Assembly: GCF_005930495.1 (NCBI RefSeq)
Contig: NZ_SJEX01000004.1
Span: forward strand, 1-64,000
Direction: 5' to 3'
Length of the DNA: 64,000 nt
Source of the DNA: Modestobacter excelsi
Lineage (GTDB): Bacteria > Actinomycetota > Actinomycetes > Mycobacteriales > Geodermatophilaceae
Below the pieces are notes generated by a model, which saw only the letters and a list, made by a program, of their open reading frames with translations, ran no database searches and was not told the DNA's origin. Of the stretch, positions 32,071 to 42,193 are shown piece by piece (position 1 is the first letter of the stretch; each line of letters begins with the position of its first letter). The position numbers were made by a program, and so were the translations under genes.

Positions 32071-32909
32071 GTCGCGGCCGCCAGCGCGCCGACGACCGCG
32101 GCGAGCAGCCGGGCGTGGTGCTCGATCAGCTGCGGCCGGTTGCCGTCGGGCCGGACGGCGGCCACGAAGCCCACCGCGGACCACAGCTCGTCGCCGTCGT
32201 CGCTGCCGAGCAGCAGCTGACGGACCACCGGGTCCTCGACGAGCCGGCGCACCTGGGGGCCGTCCTCGGCCGCGAGCAGCACCCAGCGACGGTCGAACTC
32301 GGGGTCGGGGCTGGGCACCTGCACGAGCCCGCCGACCCCGTGCCGCCACATCCGCGCCGGTGAGAGCCGGAACGCCGGGACCTCGCCGAGCACCGGGGCG
32401 GCGGTGACCGCGTGGGTGACCACCCCCTGGCGCCCGACCGGCGACACGATGTCGAAGGCGACCAGGTCCAGCCCGTTCCCGCGGCCCCGGAGTACGTGGC
32501 CGGCCCGGTCCTCCCGGCCCGGGCGCACCGGGGCGGTGGAGGCCAGCGCGGTCAGCGCGGCGTCCTCGGGGGCGGTGCCGTCGGACAGCACCCAGCCCAC
32601 GCTCATCGCCCAGGCCTGCGTGCCCCACGGATCGGCGGGCGGGACCATGATCGGTTGCCCGGTGGTGAGGTCGGGTGCGTCGGACGTGCGCTGGTCGGCC
32701 GCCGGCGGCTGCCACGGCTGCTGCCGGGCGGCCGGCTGCTCGGTGCTCGGGCGATCGGGCTCGGCGGCGGGGAGGTCCCAGCCCGCGGGCCGCCAGCTGT
32801 CCGGGGTGTCCTTCCCGCCGCCGAGGTGCGCCGGCTCCTGCCAGCCCGCAGGGCCGTCGGCCCGGCCGTCGTCGAACGCGTCTCCGTCGCGGTCGCGCGG
32901 GGTGCTCAT
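32067..32909 (-). CDS. uncharacterised protein
   Basis: 280 residues, not recognised. The first ~85 are Pro/Asp/Gln-rich and probably disordered. The rest looks globular, with conserved-looking DPWGTQAWAMSVGWVLSDG, VAFDIVSPVGRQGVVTHAVTAAPV and a VPSPDPEFDRRWVLLAAEDGP segment. No signal peptide or membrane helix. Same strand as dciA upstream (30-base gap) and the exporter downstream (four-base overlap), so it is read in one unit with them. It may serve the exporter or be a lineage-specific member of the recF-dciA operon. Confidence 0.6.
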   Translation of the reverse strand: MSTPRDRDGDAFDDGRADGPAGWQEPAHLGGGKDTPDSWRPAGWDLPAAEPDRPSTEQPAARQQPWQPPAADQRTSDAPDLTTGQPIMVPPADPWGTQAWAMSVGWVLSDGTAPEDAALTALASTAPVRPGREDRAGHVLRGRGNGLDLVAFDIVSPVGRQGVVTHAVTAAPVLGEVPAFRLSPARMWRHGVGGLVQVPSPDPEFDRRWVLLAAEDGPQVRRLVEDPVVRQLLLGSDDGDELWSAVGFVAAVRPDGNRPQLIEHHARLLAAVVGALAAAT

Positions 32910-32939
32910 CGCCGGGTGCTCCTTCTCGTCGTGCGCTGG

Positions 32940-33440
32940 TCAGCCGTAGGTGTCCCGGGGTCCGCGGCCGCGGACCGTGCGCGGGCCCTTCTTCCAGCTG
33001 GGTGCCGTCGGACCCACAACGCGCAGCGTGGTCACGACGTCCCCGCCGACGCCGGCCCGCAGCCGACCCAGGATCGAGGGGGCGAGCAGCCGGAGCTGGG
33101 TGGCCCAGGCCGTGGACTCGGCCACCACCAGCAGCTCGCCCTCGTTCAGCGACTCCGGCCGGCAGTGCGCGGCGATGTCCGGGCCGACCAGGGCGTCCCA
33201 GCGGCCGAAGACGGCGCCGACCTTGGTCTGCGCCGTCCAGTCCTGCTGGGCGACGAGGGCGTCGACCAGCGAGGCGAGCGGCTGCGGGTCGTCCGCCCCC
33301 GGTCCCGGTCCGGTCCAGCGGCGGCGCGGGCCGGCGACCCGCCGGCGGGTGGGCTGCGGCCGGGCGGCCGAGGCCGCGCGTGCGGCCTCCAGCGCCGCCC
33401 GGGCGATGTCCGAGGGCCGGGCCGGTCGTTCCTCAGCCAC
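32940..33440 (-). CDS. dciA: DciA-family (DUF721) replicative helicase-associated protein
   Basis: 166 residues. A basic disordered N-terminus (about 1-50) precedes the DUF721/DciA domain with [45 protein letters not shown] and [18 protein letters not shown]. DciA proteins load or assist DnaB helicase in bacteria lacking DnaC; the mycobacterial homologue is essential for replication. GTG 33440 overlaps the recF stop by eight bases, with AGGAGG inside recF, so translation is coupled to recF. Confidence 0.9.
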   Translation of the reverse strand: MAEERPARPSDIARAALEAARAASAARPQPTRRRVAGPRRRWTGPGPGADDPQPLASLVDALVAQQDWTAQTKVGAVFGRWDALVGPDIAAHCRPESLNEGELLVVAESTAWATQLRLLAPSILGRLRAGVGGDVVTTLRVVGPTAPSWKKGPRTVRGRGPRDTYG

Positions 33441-34629
33441 CGTGCACCTCCTGGTCCTGCCGCACCCCGTCGTCCCGCCGGCCGTCGGCCAGCACCTGCA
33501 GCGTGCCAGCAGCGACCTGCACGCGGGTGCCGCGCAACGCCGCCGGCACGTCCTCGGCGACGGCGGCGGTGATCAGCGTCTGCTCCGCACTCCCGGCCAC
33601 CTCGGCCAGGGCCGACCGGCGGCCGGCGTCCAGCTCGGCGAACACGTCGTCGAGCAGCAGGATCGGGTCGTCGCCCTCGGCCCGCAGCAGGGCGAAGCAG
33701 GCCAGCTTCACCGCCAGCGCGAACGACCAGGACTCCCCGTGGCTGGCGTACCCCTTGGCCGGTGCCGGACCGAGGTGCAGCACCAGGTCGTCGCGGTGCG
33801 GGCCGACGAGGGTGATGCCCCGGTCGACCTCGTCCTTGCGCCGCTCGGCGATCCGGTCGCGCAGCGCCGCGGACAGCTCCTCGGCTCCGGGCAGGGCCCG
33901 CGCCGGGTCCACGGGCGCACCGTCGCCGGCCAGCGGGACGGTGCTGCTGTAGCCCAGCGCCGCCCGGTCTGCGCCCGGGCCGGCGACCCCGGCGTAGGAG
34001 TCGGCGACGTAGGGGGCCAGGTCGGCGACCAGCTGCAGCCGTGCGGCCAGCAGCTGCCCGCCGAGGTCGGTCAGGTGCCCGTCCCAGACGTCGAGGGTGG
34101 CCAGGGCGTTGCCGCGGGCCAGCTTCGCCGTCTTCAGCAGGGCGTTGCGCTGCTTGAGCACCCGGTCGTAGTCGCTGCGCACCCCGGCGAGCCGCGGCGT
34201 GCGGCTGACCAGCAGGTCGTCGAGGAACCGGCGGCGCTCGGCCGGGTCGCCGCGGACCAGCGCGAGGTCCTCGGGCGCGAAGAGCACGGTCCTGACCAGC
34301 CCGAGGAGGTCCCGCGGCCGGGTCAGCGGGGCCCGGTTGACCCGGACCCGGTTGGCCCGGCCGGGGTTGATCTCCACCTCGACCAGCAGCTCCCGCTCGT
34401 CCTTGCGCAGTGCCGCCCGCACCACCGCCTGGGTCGCGCCGTGCCGCACGAGGGGAGCGTCGGCGGAGACCCGGTGGCTGCCCAGCGTGGCCAGGTAGCC
34501 GACGGCCTCGACCAGGTTGGTCTTGCCCTGCCCGTTGCGGCCGACCAGCACGGTGGGGCCGGGCGTCAACGCCAGGTCGGCCAGTTCCCAGCTGCGGAAC
34601 TGACCGACCTGCAGGTGCCGGAGGTACAC
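33433..34629 (-). CDS. recF: DNA replication and repair protein RecF
   Basis: SMC-like ATPase that helps RecOR load RecA at gaps. About 398 residues: N-terminal [13 protein letters not shown], Walker [21 protein letters not shown], and Walker [14 protein letters not shown] with the signature region upstream. The frame opens at GTG 34668, but the conserved protein starts at GTG 34629 (VYLRHL), which I use; its ribosome site is weak and translation may depend on gnd, whose stop is 52 bases upstream. Confidence 0.94.
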   Translation of the reverse strand: MYLRHLQVGQFRSWELADLALTPGPTVLVGRNGQGKTNLVEAVGYLATLGSHRVSADAPLVRHGATQAVVRAALRKDERELLVEVEINPGRANRVRVNRAPLTRPRDLLGLVRTVLFAPEDLALVRGDPAERRRFLDDLLVSRTPRLAGVRSDYDRVLKQRNALLKTAKLARGNALATLDVWDGHLTDLGGQLLAARLQLVADLAPYVADSYAGVAGPGADRAALGYSSTVPLAGDGAPVDPARALPGAEELSAALRDRIAERRKDEVDRGITLVGPHRDDLVLHLGPAPAKGYASHGESWSFALAVKLACFALLRAEGDDPILLLDDVFAELDAGRRSALAEVAGSAEQTLITAAVAEDVPAALRGTRVQVAAGTLQVLADGRRDDGVRQDQEVHGG

Positions 34630-34680
34630 CTCAGCTGGGTGACGTGAGGGAGCGGCCCCCGTGGGCACGGGGGTCCGTCA

Positions 34681-35625
34681 TCAGGCCGGCTTCTCGGCCA
34701 CCGGGTTGTTGCCCCGGGTGTCGACGCTGTGCACGGCGTGCCCGCCGAACTGGTTGCGCAGCGCGGCGACGGCCTTCATGGTCGGCGAGTCGTCCTGCCG
34801 GGAGGCGAACCGGGCGAACAGCGACGCGGAGATCGCCGGCATCGGGACGGCGTGCTCGATGGCCTGCTCCACGGTCCACCGGCCCTCGCCGGAGTCCTCC
34901 GCGTAACCGGTGATCTTGTCCAGGCCCGGGTCCTCCTGCAGCGCCTTGACCAGCAGGTCCAGCAGCCAGGAGCGGATGACGGTGCCCTGGGTCCAGGAGG
35001 CGATGACACCGGGGACGTCCTCGACCAGGTCGACGGCCGCCAGCAGCTCGTAGCCCTCGCCGTAGGCCTGCATCATCGCGTACTCGATGCCGTTGTGGAC
35101 CATCTTGGAGAAGTGCCCGGCGCCGACCGGACCGGCGTGCACGAAACCGACGCCGGGCATCTCGTTGCCCTGCTCGTCGTGCGGCGCCGGCGGCTTGAGC
35201 GCGTCGAACACCGGCTGGACCTTCGCGACGTCCTCCGCGGAGCCGCCGACCATCAGCGCGTAGCCGTTCTGCAGGCCCCACACGCCACCGGAGACCCCGG
35301 CGTCGACGTAGCCGATGCCCTTCTCGGCCAGCTCCTCGGCGTGCACCTTGTCCTCGGTGAACTTGGAGTTGCCGCCGTCGACGACCACGTCGCCGGGGCT
35401 CAGCAGCTCACCGAGCTGGCGCACCGTCGCCCGGGTCGGGTCCCCGGCCGGGACCATCACCCAGACCACCCGGGGCGCCTCGAGGGCGTCGACCAGACCC
35501 TGCAGGCTGTCGACGTCCCGCCCGCCCGGTGCCCGGTCGTACCCGATCACCTCGTGACCGGCGCGCCGCACGCGCTCGGCCATGTTGCTGCCCATCTTGC
35601 CCAGCCCGACCAGCCCCAGCTGCAC
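34681..35625 (-). CDS. gnd: 6-phosphogluconate dehydrogenase, decarboxylating (short form)
   Basis: Oxidises 6-phosphogluconate to ribulose-5-phosphate and CO2. 314 residues, the short NAD-type form usual in actinobacterial origin regions. Rossmann motif GLVGLGKMGSNMAERV at the N-terminus; substrate sites VDGGNSKFTED, DAGVSGGVWGLQNG; catalytic Lys and Asn in HFSKMVHNGIEYAMMQ; Glu in a GYELL context. GTG 35625 follows GAGGAG by six bases. Standard position between dnaN and recF. Confidence 0.94.
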   Translation of the reverse strand: MQLGLVGLGKMGSNMAERVRRAGHEVIGYDRAPGGRDVDSLQGLVDALEAPRVVWVMVPAGDPTRATVRQLGELLSPGDVVVDGGNSKFTEDKVHAEELAEKGIGYVDAGVSGGVWGLQNGYALMVGGSAEDVAKVQPVFDALKPPAPHDEQGNEMPGVGFVHAGPVGAGHFSKMVHNGIEYAMMQAYGEGYELLAAVDLVEDVPGVIASWTQGTVIRSWLLDLLVKALQEDPGLDKITGYAEDSGEGRWTVEQAIEHAVPMPAISASLFARFASRQDDSPTMKAVAALRNQFGGHAVHSVDTRGNNPVAEKPA

Positions 35626-35767
35626 GTCCCGCTCCTCAGATCGATGTCTCGCTCGTGTGCCGCGGTCGTCCGCAGCAGGTCTCGGTGGGCGCGCGCTGCA
35701 CTGCGGGGCCCGGCAACCTCATCGTGCTCGTCCCGTCCGCGCCCCGCACACCCGGCCTCGGCGAGCG

Positions 35768-36928
35768 TCAGCCGGGGAGGCGCACCGGCATGATCAGGTA
35801 GCGGTAGCTGCCGCCCCGCTCCGCCGGCTTGCCGCTGTCGCCGGCGTCGGAGGTGGGCTCGGCCACCCCGGAGAGGACGGCGGGCTTCAGCGCGGTGGTG
35901 AAGTCCATCCGGGCCCGGTCGGTGTGCACCGCAGCCAGCCCGTCGAGCAGGAACGTCGGGTTGAAGCCGATGGTCAGCGGGTCCCCGTCGAACTCGACGT
36001 CGCACCGCTCCTCGGCCTGGCCCTCGTCGTCGGTGCCACCCGCGCGCAGCGTGACCTGGCCGGGGGTGAACTCGCAGCGCAGCGGGGTGCCGCGCTCGGC
36101 CACCAGGGCGACGCGCTTGGCGGCGTCGGTGAACAGCCCGACCGGCAGCGTCGCGAACGACGCGGACTCGCTGGGCATGATCGCCCGGTACTTGACGAAC
36201 TCGGCGTCCAGCAGCCGGGTGGTGGTCTGCCGGTCCTTGCCCGACAGGCCGAGAATGCCCCCGCCGGAGCCACCGGAGGACAGCGACAGCGTGACCTCCG
36301 GGCCGCTGGTCAGCGTCTTGGCCGCGTCGGCGAGCGTGCGGGCCGGCACCAGGACGGCCGCGGAGAGCCCGGACGACTCCGGCCGCCAGGCGAACTCGCG
36401 CACCGCCAGCCGGTAGCGGTCGGTGGCGGCGAGGGTGACCAGGTCGTCCTCGATCTCCAGCCGGACCCCGGTGAGCATCGGCAGGGTGTCGTCGCGGCCG
36501 GCGGCCACGGCCACCTGGCTCACCGCCTCGGCGAAGGCGTCGCTGTCGACCGTCCCCGCGGTGGAGGGCAGCGAGGGCAGCGACGGGTAGTCCTCGACCG
36601 GCAGCGTCGGCAGGCTGAACTTGGCGTTGCCGCAGGAGATGGCGAGCCGGGCGCCCTCCGCGACGACGTCGACCGGGTGCGGCGGCAGGGCGCGGGTGAT
36701 CTCGGCGAGGAGGCGGCCCGGGACCAGCGTGCGGCCGCCCTCGCTGGACTGCACGTCGACCTCCGAGCGGGCCGAGACCTCGTAGTCGAAGCCGGAGACC
36801 GACAGCTGGCTGCCCTCGACCTCCAGCAGGATCCCGGCGAGCACCGGCACCGACGGACGCGGCGGCAGGCTGCGCGCCGTCCACGCCACGGCCTCGGCGA
36901 GCACCTCTCGTGCCACCCGGAACTTCAT
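35768..36928 (-). CDS. dnaN: DNA polymerase III sliding clamp (beta)
   Basis: 386 residues, three beta-clamp domains. It opens MKFRVAREVLAEAVAW and has VLAGILLEVEGSQLSVSGFDYE, PMLTGVRLEIEDDLVTLAATDRYRLAVREF and the C-terminal YRYLIMPVRLPG that forms the partner-binding pocket. A glycine/serine loop (SSGGSGGG, about 213-220) is typical of actinobacteria. ATG start. Follows the origin spacer, same strand as dnaA. Confidence 0.97.
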   Translation of the reverse strand: MKFRVAREVLAEAVAWTARSLPPRPSVPVLAGILLEVEGSQLSVSGFDYEVSARSEVDVQSSEGGRTLVPGRLLAEITRALPPHPVDVVAEGARLAISCGNAKFSLPTLPVEDYPSLPSLPSTAGTVDSDAFAEAVSQVAVAAGRDDTLPMLTGVRLEIEDDLVTLAATDRYRLAVREFAWRPESSGLSAAVLVPARTLADAAKTLTSGPEVTLSLSSGGSGGGILGLSGKDRQTTTRLLDAEFVKYRAIMPSESASFATLPVGLFTDAAKRVALVAERGTPLRCEFTPGQVTLRAGGTDDEGQAEERCDVEFDGDPLTIGFNPTFLLDGLAAVHTDRARMDFTTALKPAVLSGVAEPTSDAGDSGKPAERGGSYRYLIMPVRLPG

Positions 36929-37536
36929 CTCAGACCCACCCCTTGCCGACGTGCGCTGCTCGTCCGCCCGGCTCCTCCGGTGCGGCTGCGGCGCTCATCC
37001 TCTCCCGAGCGACCCCCTGCGTGGCCAGCCCCTCTCCTGAGAGCAGTGCTCTGGAGCCGCGTCCCCACCCAGAATGTGGTTCAAGGACATCCTGGGAGAA
37101 GTACTTCATCTTCTTCATCACGGCTGTGGACCCTGGGGATCGGGCCCCTTTCCGCTGGTCAGCCCGGAAACGGCCCTGTTGGCCCGCTGTGGGCAGATGA
37201 CCGTGTCCCTGTGTCGACACGTGGACAACTCGACAGCTGTGCACCGTCACCGGTCGGTCTCCACCGCCGATCCCCTGGTCACACCCAGGTCCGTCCCCAC
37301 CCGGTGGGCACGTCGGCGGGCGTCCACCGGTCCACGGGTCGACATGTGGACACGGCGGGGACGACGAGTCGGCCGGCGCGCGCGACCGACGGACGGTGAC
37401 AGGGCGTCACGGGTCGGCACCCCGCCCGGGACCTGCGGACGGACCCCCGGACCCGGTGATCCCCAACCTGTGCACAGAACTGGGGACAAGGCGACAAGTC
37501 ACGCCAACGGGTGACCCACCCGCGGTGGACAGACGG
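36929..37536. other. oriC: chromosomal replication origin (oriC), dnaA-dnaN spacer
   Basis: 608 bases without a gene between dnaA and dnaN, the usual actinobacterial oriC position. DnaA-box-like 9-mers: TGTGGACCC (37125-37133), CGTGGACAA (37220-37228), TGTGGACAC (37345-37353), with further weaker GTCCAC/GTGGAC words. A stretch of lower GC content at about 37075-37120, with CTTCATCTTCTTCATC, is a candidate unwinding element. Boxes deviate from TTGTCCACA more than in Streptomyces. Confidence 0.85.
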
Positions 37537-39396
37537 TCACTGCCGGGCGCGGCTCTTGATCCGTGCGGTGAGCTCGGTGACCTGCGTGTAGGTGGCCCGT
37601 CGCTCGCTCATCAGGCCGGTGATCTTCTTGACCGCGTGCATGACCGTGGTGTGGTCCTTGCCGCCGAACGAGGCACCGATGCGTGGCAGGGACAGCTCGG
37701 TCAGCTCCCGGCACAGGTACATCGCGATCTGCCGGGCGTTGACCAGCGTGCGGCTGCGGTTGGAGCCCTGCAGCTCCTCCATCGTCACGGAGAAGTACTC
37801 CGCGGTGGCCGCCATGATGATCGCCGCGGTGATCTGCGGGCCCTGCTCGTCGCTGATCAGGTCCTTGAGCACCAGCTCGGCGAGCGCCAGGTCGACCGGC
37901 TGCTTGTTCAGGCTGGCGAAGGCGGTGACCCGGATCAGCGCGCCCTCGAGCTCGCGGATGTTGGTCTGCACCTTGCTGGCGATGAACTCCAGGACGGCGT
38001 CCGGCGCCTGCAGCCGCTCGCCCCACGCCTTCTTCCGCAGGATGGCGATCCGGGTCTCCAGGTCCGGCGCCTGGACGTCGGTGATCAGCCCCCACTCGAA
38101 GCGGGTCCGCAGCCGGTCCTCCAGCGTCGTCAGCTTCTTCGGCGCCCGGTCGGAGGTGATGACGATCTGCTTGCTGGCGTTGTGCAGCGTGTTGAAGGTG
38201 TGGAAGAACTCCTCCTGGGTGCGCTCGGCGCGCTCCAGGAACTGGATGTCGTCGATCAGCAGGAAGTCGATGTCCCGGTAGCGACGGCGGAAGTCCTCGG
38301 CCCGGCCGGAGTGCACCAGGTTGATGAACTCGTTGGTGAACTCCTCGGTGCTGACGTACCGCACCCGCACGTTGGGGAACATCCGGGCGGCGTAGTGACC
38401 GATCGCGTGCAGCAGGTGGGTCTTGCCCAGCCCGGAGTCGCCGTAGATGAACAGCGGGTTGTAGGCCCGCGCCGGCGCCTCGGCGACGGCGACCGCCGCC
38501 GCGTGGGCGAACCGGTTGCTGTTGCCGATGACGAAGCTGTCGAAGACGTACTTGGCGTTCAGGCCCGGGTCCAGCCCGGCCGGCCGGCGGTCGGCGAACA
38601 GCGGGACGGCGCCCTGCCCCCGTCCGCCGCGCTCGGCAGGTCGACGGTCGGTGTCCTGGCTGCGGCCGCCGTCGTCGTCGGCCTCCCGGTCCCAGGGCGC
38701 CAGCCGGGCCTGCACCCCGACCCCGGGGCCGCTGTCGCCGGACTGCCACTCCCCCGGGCCCTCCTCGGCGACCGGGCGCGCGGACCCGCGGGACCAGTCG
38801 CGGCCGTCCCCGGACTCCGGCAGCCACGCCTCGGCCCGGGCGGCGTCGGCGCGCACCCCGAAGGCGCTGCGCCCGTCGTCGACCCGGTCGCGGTCGGCAC
38901 GGTCCTCCGCGGCGCGGTCGGAGGCGGCCCGCTCGCGGGCGGCGAGCTCGGCCGAGGCGCGGTCGTGGGCGAGGCGGTCCTGGGCGAGCTGGTCCTGGGC
39001 CAGCCGGTCGTCGGCCGACCAGTCCGGGGTCGGGCTCACCGGGGTGAGCCGCTCCCGGTCGGCGAGGGCCCAGCGGCGGTCGTCGGGCGCCTCGGCCCGG
39101 CGGACCGGCGAGGGCGCCGCGGCCGGCGTGGGTCCGGGCACGTCCTCGAGCTGGACGGCCACCCGGATGGCCCGGCCGAACTCCGCCGACAGCGCCTCGG
39201 CCAGCTGCATGCGCATCCGTGACTCGAGCACGGTCTGGGTGAACTCGTTGGGAGCGGCGAGCACCGCGGTGTCCTCGACCAGCCCGAGCGGGCGGGTGAG
39301 GTTGAGCATCGCGTTCTGCTGCGGGGACAGGCTGGTGGAGAGCCGCTCGCGGATCTGGTCCCAGACCGTCGCCAGGTCGACCGTGGAGTCGGCCAT
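37537..39396 (-). CDS. dnaA: chromosomal replication initiator DnaA
   Basis: 619 residues. Domain I (1-90) with [13 protein letters not shown]; a very long domain II (about 95-270) made of acidic/Gln/Arg repeats such as [17 protein letters not shown] and no fold; domain III AAA+ with Walker [16 protein letters not shown], Walker [12 protein letters not shown], sensor ITSDRAPK; domain IV with the DNA-binding signature [18 protein letters not shown] 39396 follows AAGGGA by eight bases. Four DnaA-box-like words lie within 150 bases upstream, so autoregulation is expected. Confidence 0.97.
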   Translation of the reverse strand: MADSTVDLATVWDQIRERLSTSLSPQQNAMLNLTRPLGLVEDTAVLAAPNEFTQTVLESRMRMQLAEALSAEFGRAIRVAVQLEDVPGPTPAAAPSPVRRAEAPDDRRWALADRERLTPVSPTPDWSADDRLAQDQLAQDRLAHDRASAELAARERAASDRAAEDRADRDRVDDGRSAFGVRADAARAEAWLPESGDGRDWSRGSARPVAEEGPGEWQSGDSGPGVGVQARLAPWDREADDDGGRSQDTDRRPAERGGRGQGAVPLFADRRPAGLDPGLNAKYVFDSFVIGNSNRFAHAAAVAVAEAPARAYNPLFIYGDSGLGKTHLLHAIGHYAARMFPNVRVRYVSTEEFTNEFINLVHSGRAEDFRRRYRDIDFLLIDDIQFLERAERTQEEFFHTFNTLHNASKQIVITSDRAPKKLTTLEDRLRTRFEWGLITDVQAPDLETRIAILRKKAWGERLQAPDAVLEFIASKVQTNIRELEGALIRVTAFASLNKQPVDLALAELVLKDLISDEQGPQITAAIIMAATAEYFSVTMEELQGSNRSRTLVNARQIAMYLCRELTELSLPRIGASFGGKDHTTVMHAVKKITGLMSERRATYTQVTELTARIKSRARQ

Positions 39397-40072
39397 CGAC
39401 TGTGTCCCTTCCCGTGCCTTCTGTCGTCGCCCGGCGCCGTCGTCCACAGGTGGGACGGGTGTGCCGACGTCCTGCTGGATCCCCCGTCCGGTCCCCAGCT
39501 GTGGACGTCCGGAGGCGCGCTGTCCACACGAGTGTCCACAGTCTGTGCACGCCCGGCGACACCTGGTCCCCGGACCCGGGGTCCAGGACCGGGGGTCCGG
39601 CGTCGTCGCTGGTCGGCGCCCTGTTCGGACGTCGGGGGAAGGGGCGCGGGACCGGCGGGGCGACGGGGTCGGCGTACGAACCGGCCACCGTTCGTCCAAC
39701 GCGGAGCGACCGGGACGCTAACAGCTCCATCCACAGCCCGGCAACGACGTCGGTGCGGCGACCTCCGGGAGCCCGGCGTGTCCGGTACCGCTGCGGACCG
39801 GAGCTGGTCCACCATGAGCGGTCCGGCCAGCGCCGCAGCCCGCCGCAGCCCGCCGCGGTCCGCGGTGCGTCTCGGCTATGCTGGTCGGAGTCTGTGCACT
39901 GGACCCGGTGCTGGTCCCCGTTCCGGGGGCCGTCCCGAGTCTGCGCACGGCAGACCAGCCCCGGGCACGGGGCCGGTCGGACGGCCTCCCGGCCGACGAC
40001 CACCCGTGCCCGCGCGTGCGGGGCCCACCCGGGTCCGCGCCGCCCCGACGTCGTCAGCAGTAGGAGTCCCTC
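39397..40072. promoter_or_regulatory. dnaA-rpmH divergent spacer with DnaA-box cluster
   Basis: 676 bases between the divergent dnaA and rpmH starts, no gene. DnaA-box-like 9-mers at 39440-39448, 39500-39508 (reverse), 39520-39528 and 39532-39540 crowd the dnaA side. A -10-like TATGCT at 39877-39882 may belong to the rpmH promoter. The other bases are very GC-rich with no further structure seen. Confidence 0.6.
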
Positions 40073-40210
40073 GTGAGCAAGCGCACGTTCCAGCCGAACA
40101 ACCGTCGCCGGTCCAAGACCCACGGCTTCCGGCTGCGGATGCGGACCCGGGCCGGCCGCGCCATCCTCGCCGGTCGCCGGTCCAAGGGTCGCGCCAAGCT
40201 CTCCGCCTGA
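40073..40210 (+). CDS. rpmH: 50S ribosomal protein L34
   Basis: 45 residues, the complete L34: [19 protein letters not shown], then [24 protein letters not shown] 40073 follows AGGAG by six bases. First gene of the rightward rpmH-rnpA-yidD-yidC-jag-rsmG-parA-parB unit, with rnpA starting one base after its stop. Confidence 0.97.
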   Translation: MSKRTFQPNNRRRSKTHGFRLRMRTRAGRAILAGRRSKGRAKLSA

Positions 40211-40211
40211 G

Positions 40212-40628
40212 GTGCTGCCTGCGCAGGCACGCCTGCGCCGGCGGCCGGAGTTCACCGCGGTGGTGCGGTCCGGCCGACGTGCCGGGCGTCCCACCCTGGT
40301 GCTGCACTACCTCCCTGAACGACCAGCCGACACGACCCGGCCCGTCGTCCGGTCCGGGGGTCCGCTGGACCCCCCGGCCGGGCCGCGGGCCGGTTTCGTG
40401 GTCGGCAGGTCCGTCGGCAACTCGGTCTGCCGGCACCGGGTGACCCGCCAGCTGCGGCACCTGCTCGGCGCCCGGCTGCACCGGTTGCCGGCCACGGCCG
40501 ACCTGGTGGTGCGGGCCCGCCCGGAGGCGGCCGACGCCGGTTCCGCGGTGCTCGGGCGCGACCTGGACGCCGGCCTGGACCGGTTGCTCGGCGACCGCCC
40601 GGGCGCCCCGCGGGCGCGCCGGCCATGA
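40212..40628 (+). CDS. rnpA: ribonuclease P protein component
   Basis: Protein subunit of RNase P, which trims tRNA 5' leaders. 138 residues with [19 protein letters not shown] at the start and the signature [27 protein letters not shown] (the RNR-like basic helix, here carrying Cys-Arg-His). A Pro-rich insertion (about 38-57) lengthens it beyond E. coli RnpA, as often in actinobacteria. GTG start one base after the rpmH stop; its stop overlaps yidD (ATGA). Confidence 0.93.
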   Translation: MLPAQARLRRRPEFTAVVRSGRRAGRPTLVLHYLPERPADTTRPVVRSGGPLDPPAGPRAGFVVGRSVGNSVCRHRVTRQLRHLLGARLHRLPATADLVVRARPEAADAGSAVLGRDLDAGLDRLLGDRPGAPRARRP

Positions 40629-41002
40629 CCGCCGCCCCTGCCCGCGCGCTGCTGGCGGCGGTCCGCTTCTACCAGCGGGCGATCAGCCCGGCGTTCCCGC
40701 CGCGGTGCCGTTTCGAACCCAGCTGCAGCACCTACGCCGCCGAGGCGATCGAGGTCCACGGCGCCGGACGCGGCACCTGGCTGGCCGTGCGCCGGCTCGC
40801 CAAGTGCGCGCCGTGGCACCCCGGCGGGGTCGACCTGGTCCCGCCGCGCGCTGGAACTGCTGAGCCCACCCACTCGTCGTGCACAGCGGCGTCGGACCCG
40901 ACCACTCCACCGGTGCCGCCGGCCGACGACCCCGATCGTCGCCACGGTGCCACCCCGCCGGCCCCTGGCCGGTCAGCGCAGCAGGAGGCTGGCGTTGCTT
41001 GA
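40625..41002 (+). CDS. yidD: membrane protein insertion efficiency factor YidD
   Basis: 125 residues. The conserved YidD core spans residues 8-72: [38 protein letters not shown], and [14 protein letters not shown], with the three conserved cysteines. The Pro/Thr/Ser-rich tail is not conserved. It aids YidC/Sec insertion at the inner membrane. ATG overlaps the rnpA stop; the stop (41000-41002) lies inside the yidC start region. Confidence 0.92.
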   Translation: MTAAPARALLAAVRFYQRAISPAFPPRCRFEPSCSTYAAEAIEVHGAGRGTWLAVRRLAKCAPWHPGGVDLVPPRAGTAEPTHSSCTAASDPTTPPVPPADDPDRRHGATPPAPGRSAQQEAGVA

Positions 41003-42125
41003 CTGGCTGTACACCGCGATCTCGTGGGTGATGAAGACCTGGCACTCGCTGTTCTCGAACTTCCTCGACCCCGCCGGCGGTCTGAGCTGGGCCCTGTCGA
41101 TCGTCTTCCTGGTCATCACCATCCGGGTGCTGCTGTTCCGGTTGTTCGTCAAGCAGGTCAAGAGCCAGCGGGCGATGCAGGAGATCCAGCCGGAGATCCA
41201 GAAGCTGCGCAAGCAGTACGGCAGTGACAAGCAGGGCTTCAGCACCGCGATGATGGCGCTGCAGAAGGAGCGCGGGGTCAACCCGCTGGCCGGCTGCCTG
41301 CCGCTGCTCCCGCAGATCCCGGTCTTCATCGCGCTCTTCCACGTCCTCCGCCGGCTGACGCCGACCTCCGAGGGTCTGTACAGCTGGTCCACCGATCTCA
41401 CCCGCCAGGCAGCGGTCGCCAAGCTGTTCGGGGCGCCGATCTCGAGCTCCTTCAACATGCAGGAGCCGAAGCAGAGCCAGATCCTCGACATCCCGGCGAG
41501 CTACACCAACATCCGGATCGTCTGCGTCGTCCTGATCGTCATCATGTGCTTCACGACGTTCTTCACGCAGAAGCAGATCCAGAAGCGTTCCGGTCCGGTC
41601 GAGGGCCAGGCCGCGATGGTGCAGAAGCTGCTGCTCTACGGCATGCCGATCAGCCTCTTCGTCTCCGGCTTCTTCTTCCCGGTCGGCGTGCTCCTCTACT
41701 GGTTCACCAACAACCTGTGGACCCTGGGCCAGCAGTTCTACATCCTGAAGAAGCTGCCCCCGCCCGGGTCGCCGGACGCGCTGGCCAAGGCCGCCGCCGA
41801 GAAGCCGCAGATCGACCCGAAGGCGCTCGCACCCAAGCCCGGCGTCAAGCCGGTCCGGCCCAAGCCCGGCCGTCCGGCCACCGCAGCCCCCACCTCGACC
41901 GTGGGCACCGACGGCGACCCGGTGGACGTCCCGCCGACCGGCGTGGCGCCCGGGGACGCCGGGCTGGACGACCCCCTCGACGGCTCGGTCGACGGCCCCC
42001 GGGAGAGCGCGACGGGCAGCACGGCCAACGGTCGTCCGGCCGGCGGTGGCAACCGACCGCGCTCCGGCTCGACCGGTAGCCGCTCGGCCGGGCCGGCCAA
42101 CCGCGGCAAGCGCAAACGCCGCTGA
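40995..42125 (+). CDS. yidC: membrane protein insertase YidC
   Basis: 376 residues, five or so membrane helices. Insertase domain with the helix-1 segment and hydrophilic-groove arginine in [54 protein letters not shown], and [22 protein letters not shown]. The C-terminal ~120 residues are Pro/Gly-rich and end in a basic RGKRKRR tail. TTG 40995 is chosen because AGGAGG stands six bases before it and the residues that follow (LDWLYTAIS) begin the family; it overlaps yidD by eight bases. Confidence 0.94.
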   Translation: MLDWLYTAISWVMKTWHSLFSNFLDPAGGLSWALSIVFLVITIRVLLFRLFVKQVKSQRAMQEIQPEIQKLRKQYGSDKQGFSTAMMALQKERGVNPLAGCLPLLPQIPVFIALFHVLRRLTPTSEGLYSWSTDLTRQAAVAKLFGAPISSSFNMQEPKQSQILDIPASYTNIRIVCVVLIVIMCFTTFFTQKQIQKRSGPVEGQAAMVQKLLLYGMPISLFVSGFFFPVGVLLYWFTNNLWTLGQQFYILKKLPPPGSPDALAKAAAEKPQIDPKALAPKPGVKPVRPKPGRPATAAPTSTVGTDGDPVDVPPTGVAPGDAGLDDPLDGSVDGPRESATGSTANGRPAGGGNRPRSGSTGSRSAGPANRGKRKRR

Positions 42126-42193
42126 CCGGCGCGGCCCGCCGCCCCTCGACCACCGGGTTCGCCCGGCCGCCTGCACGACCTTGGAGGACCCCC

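Noticed and set aside
34629-34668. Upstream GTG start for recF
   Set aside because: Adds 13 residues not seen in RecF proteins; kept as an alternative only.
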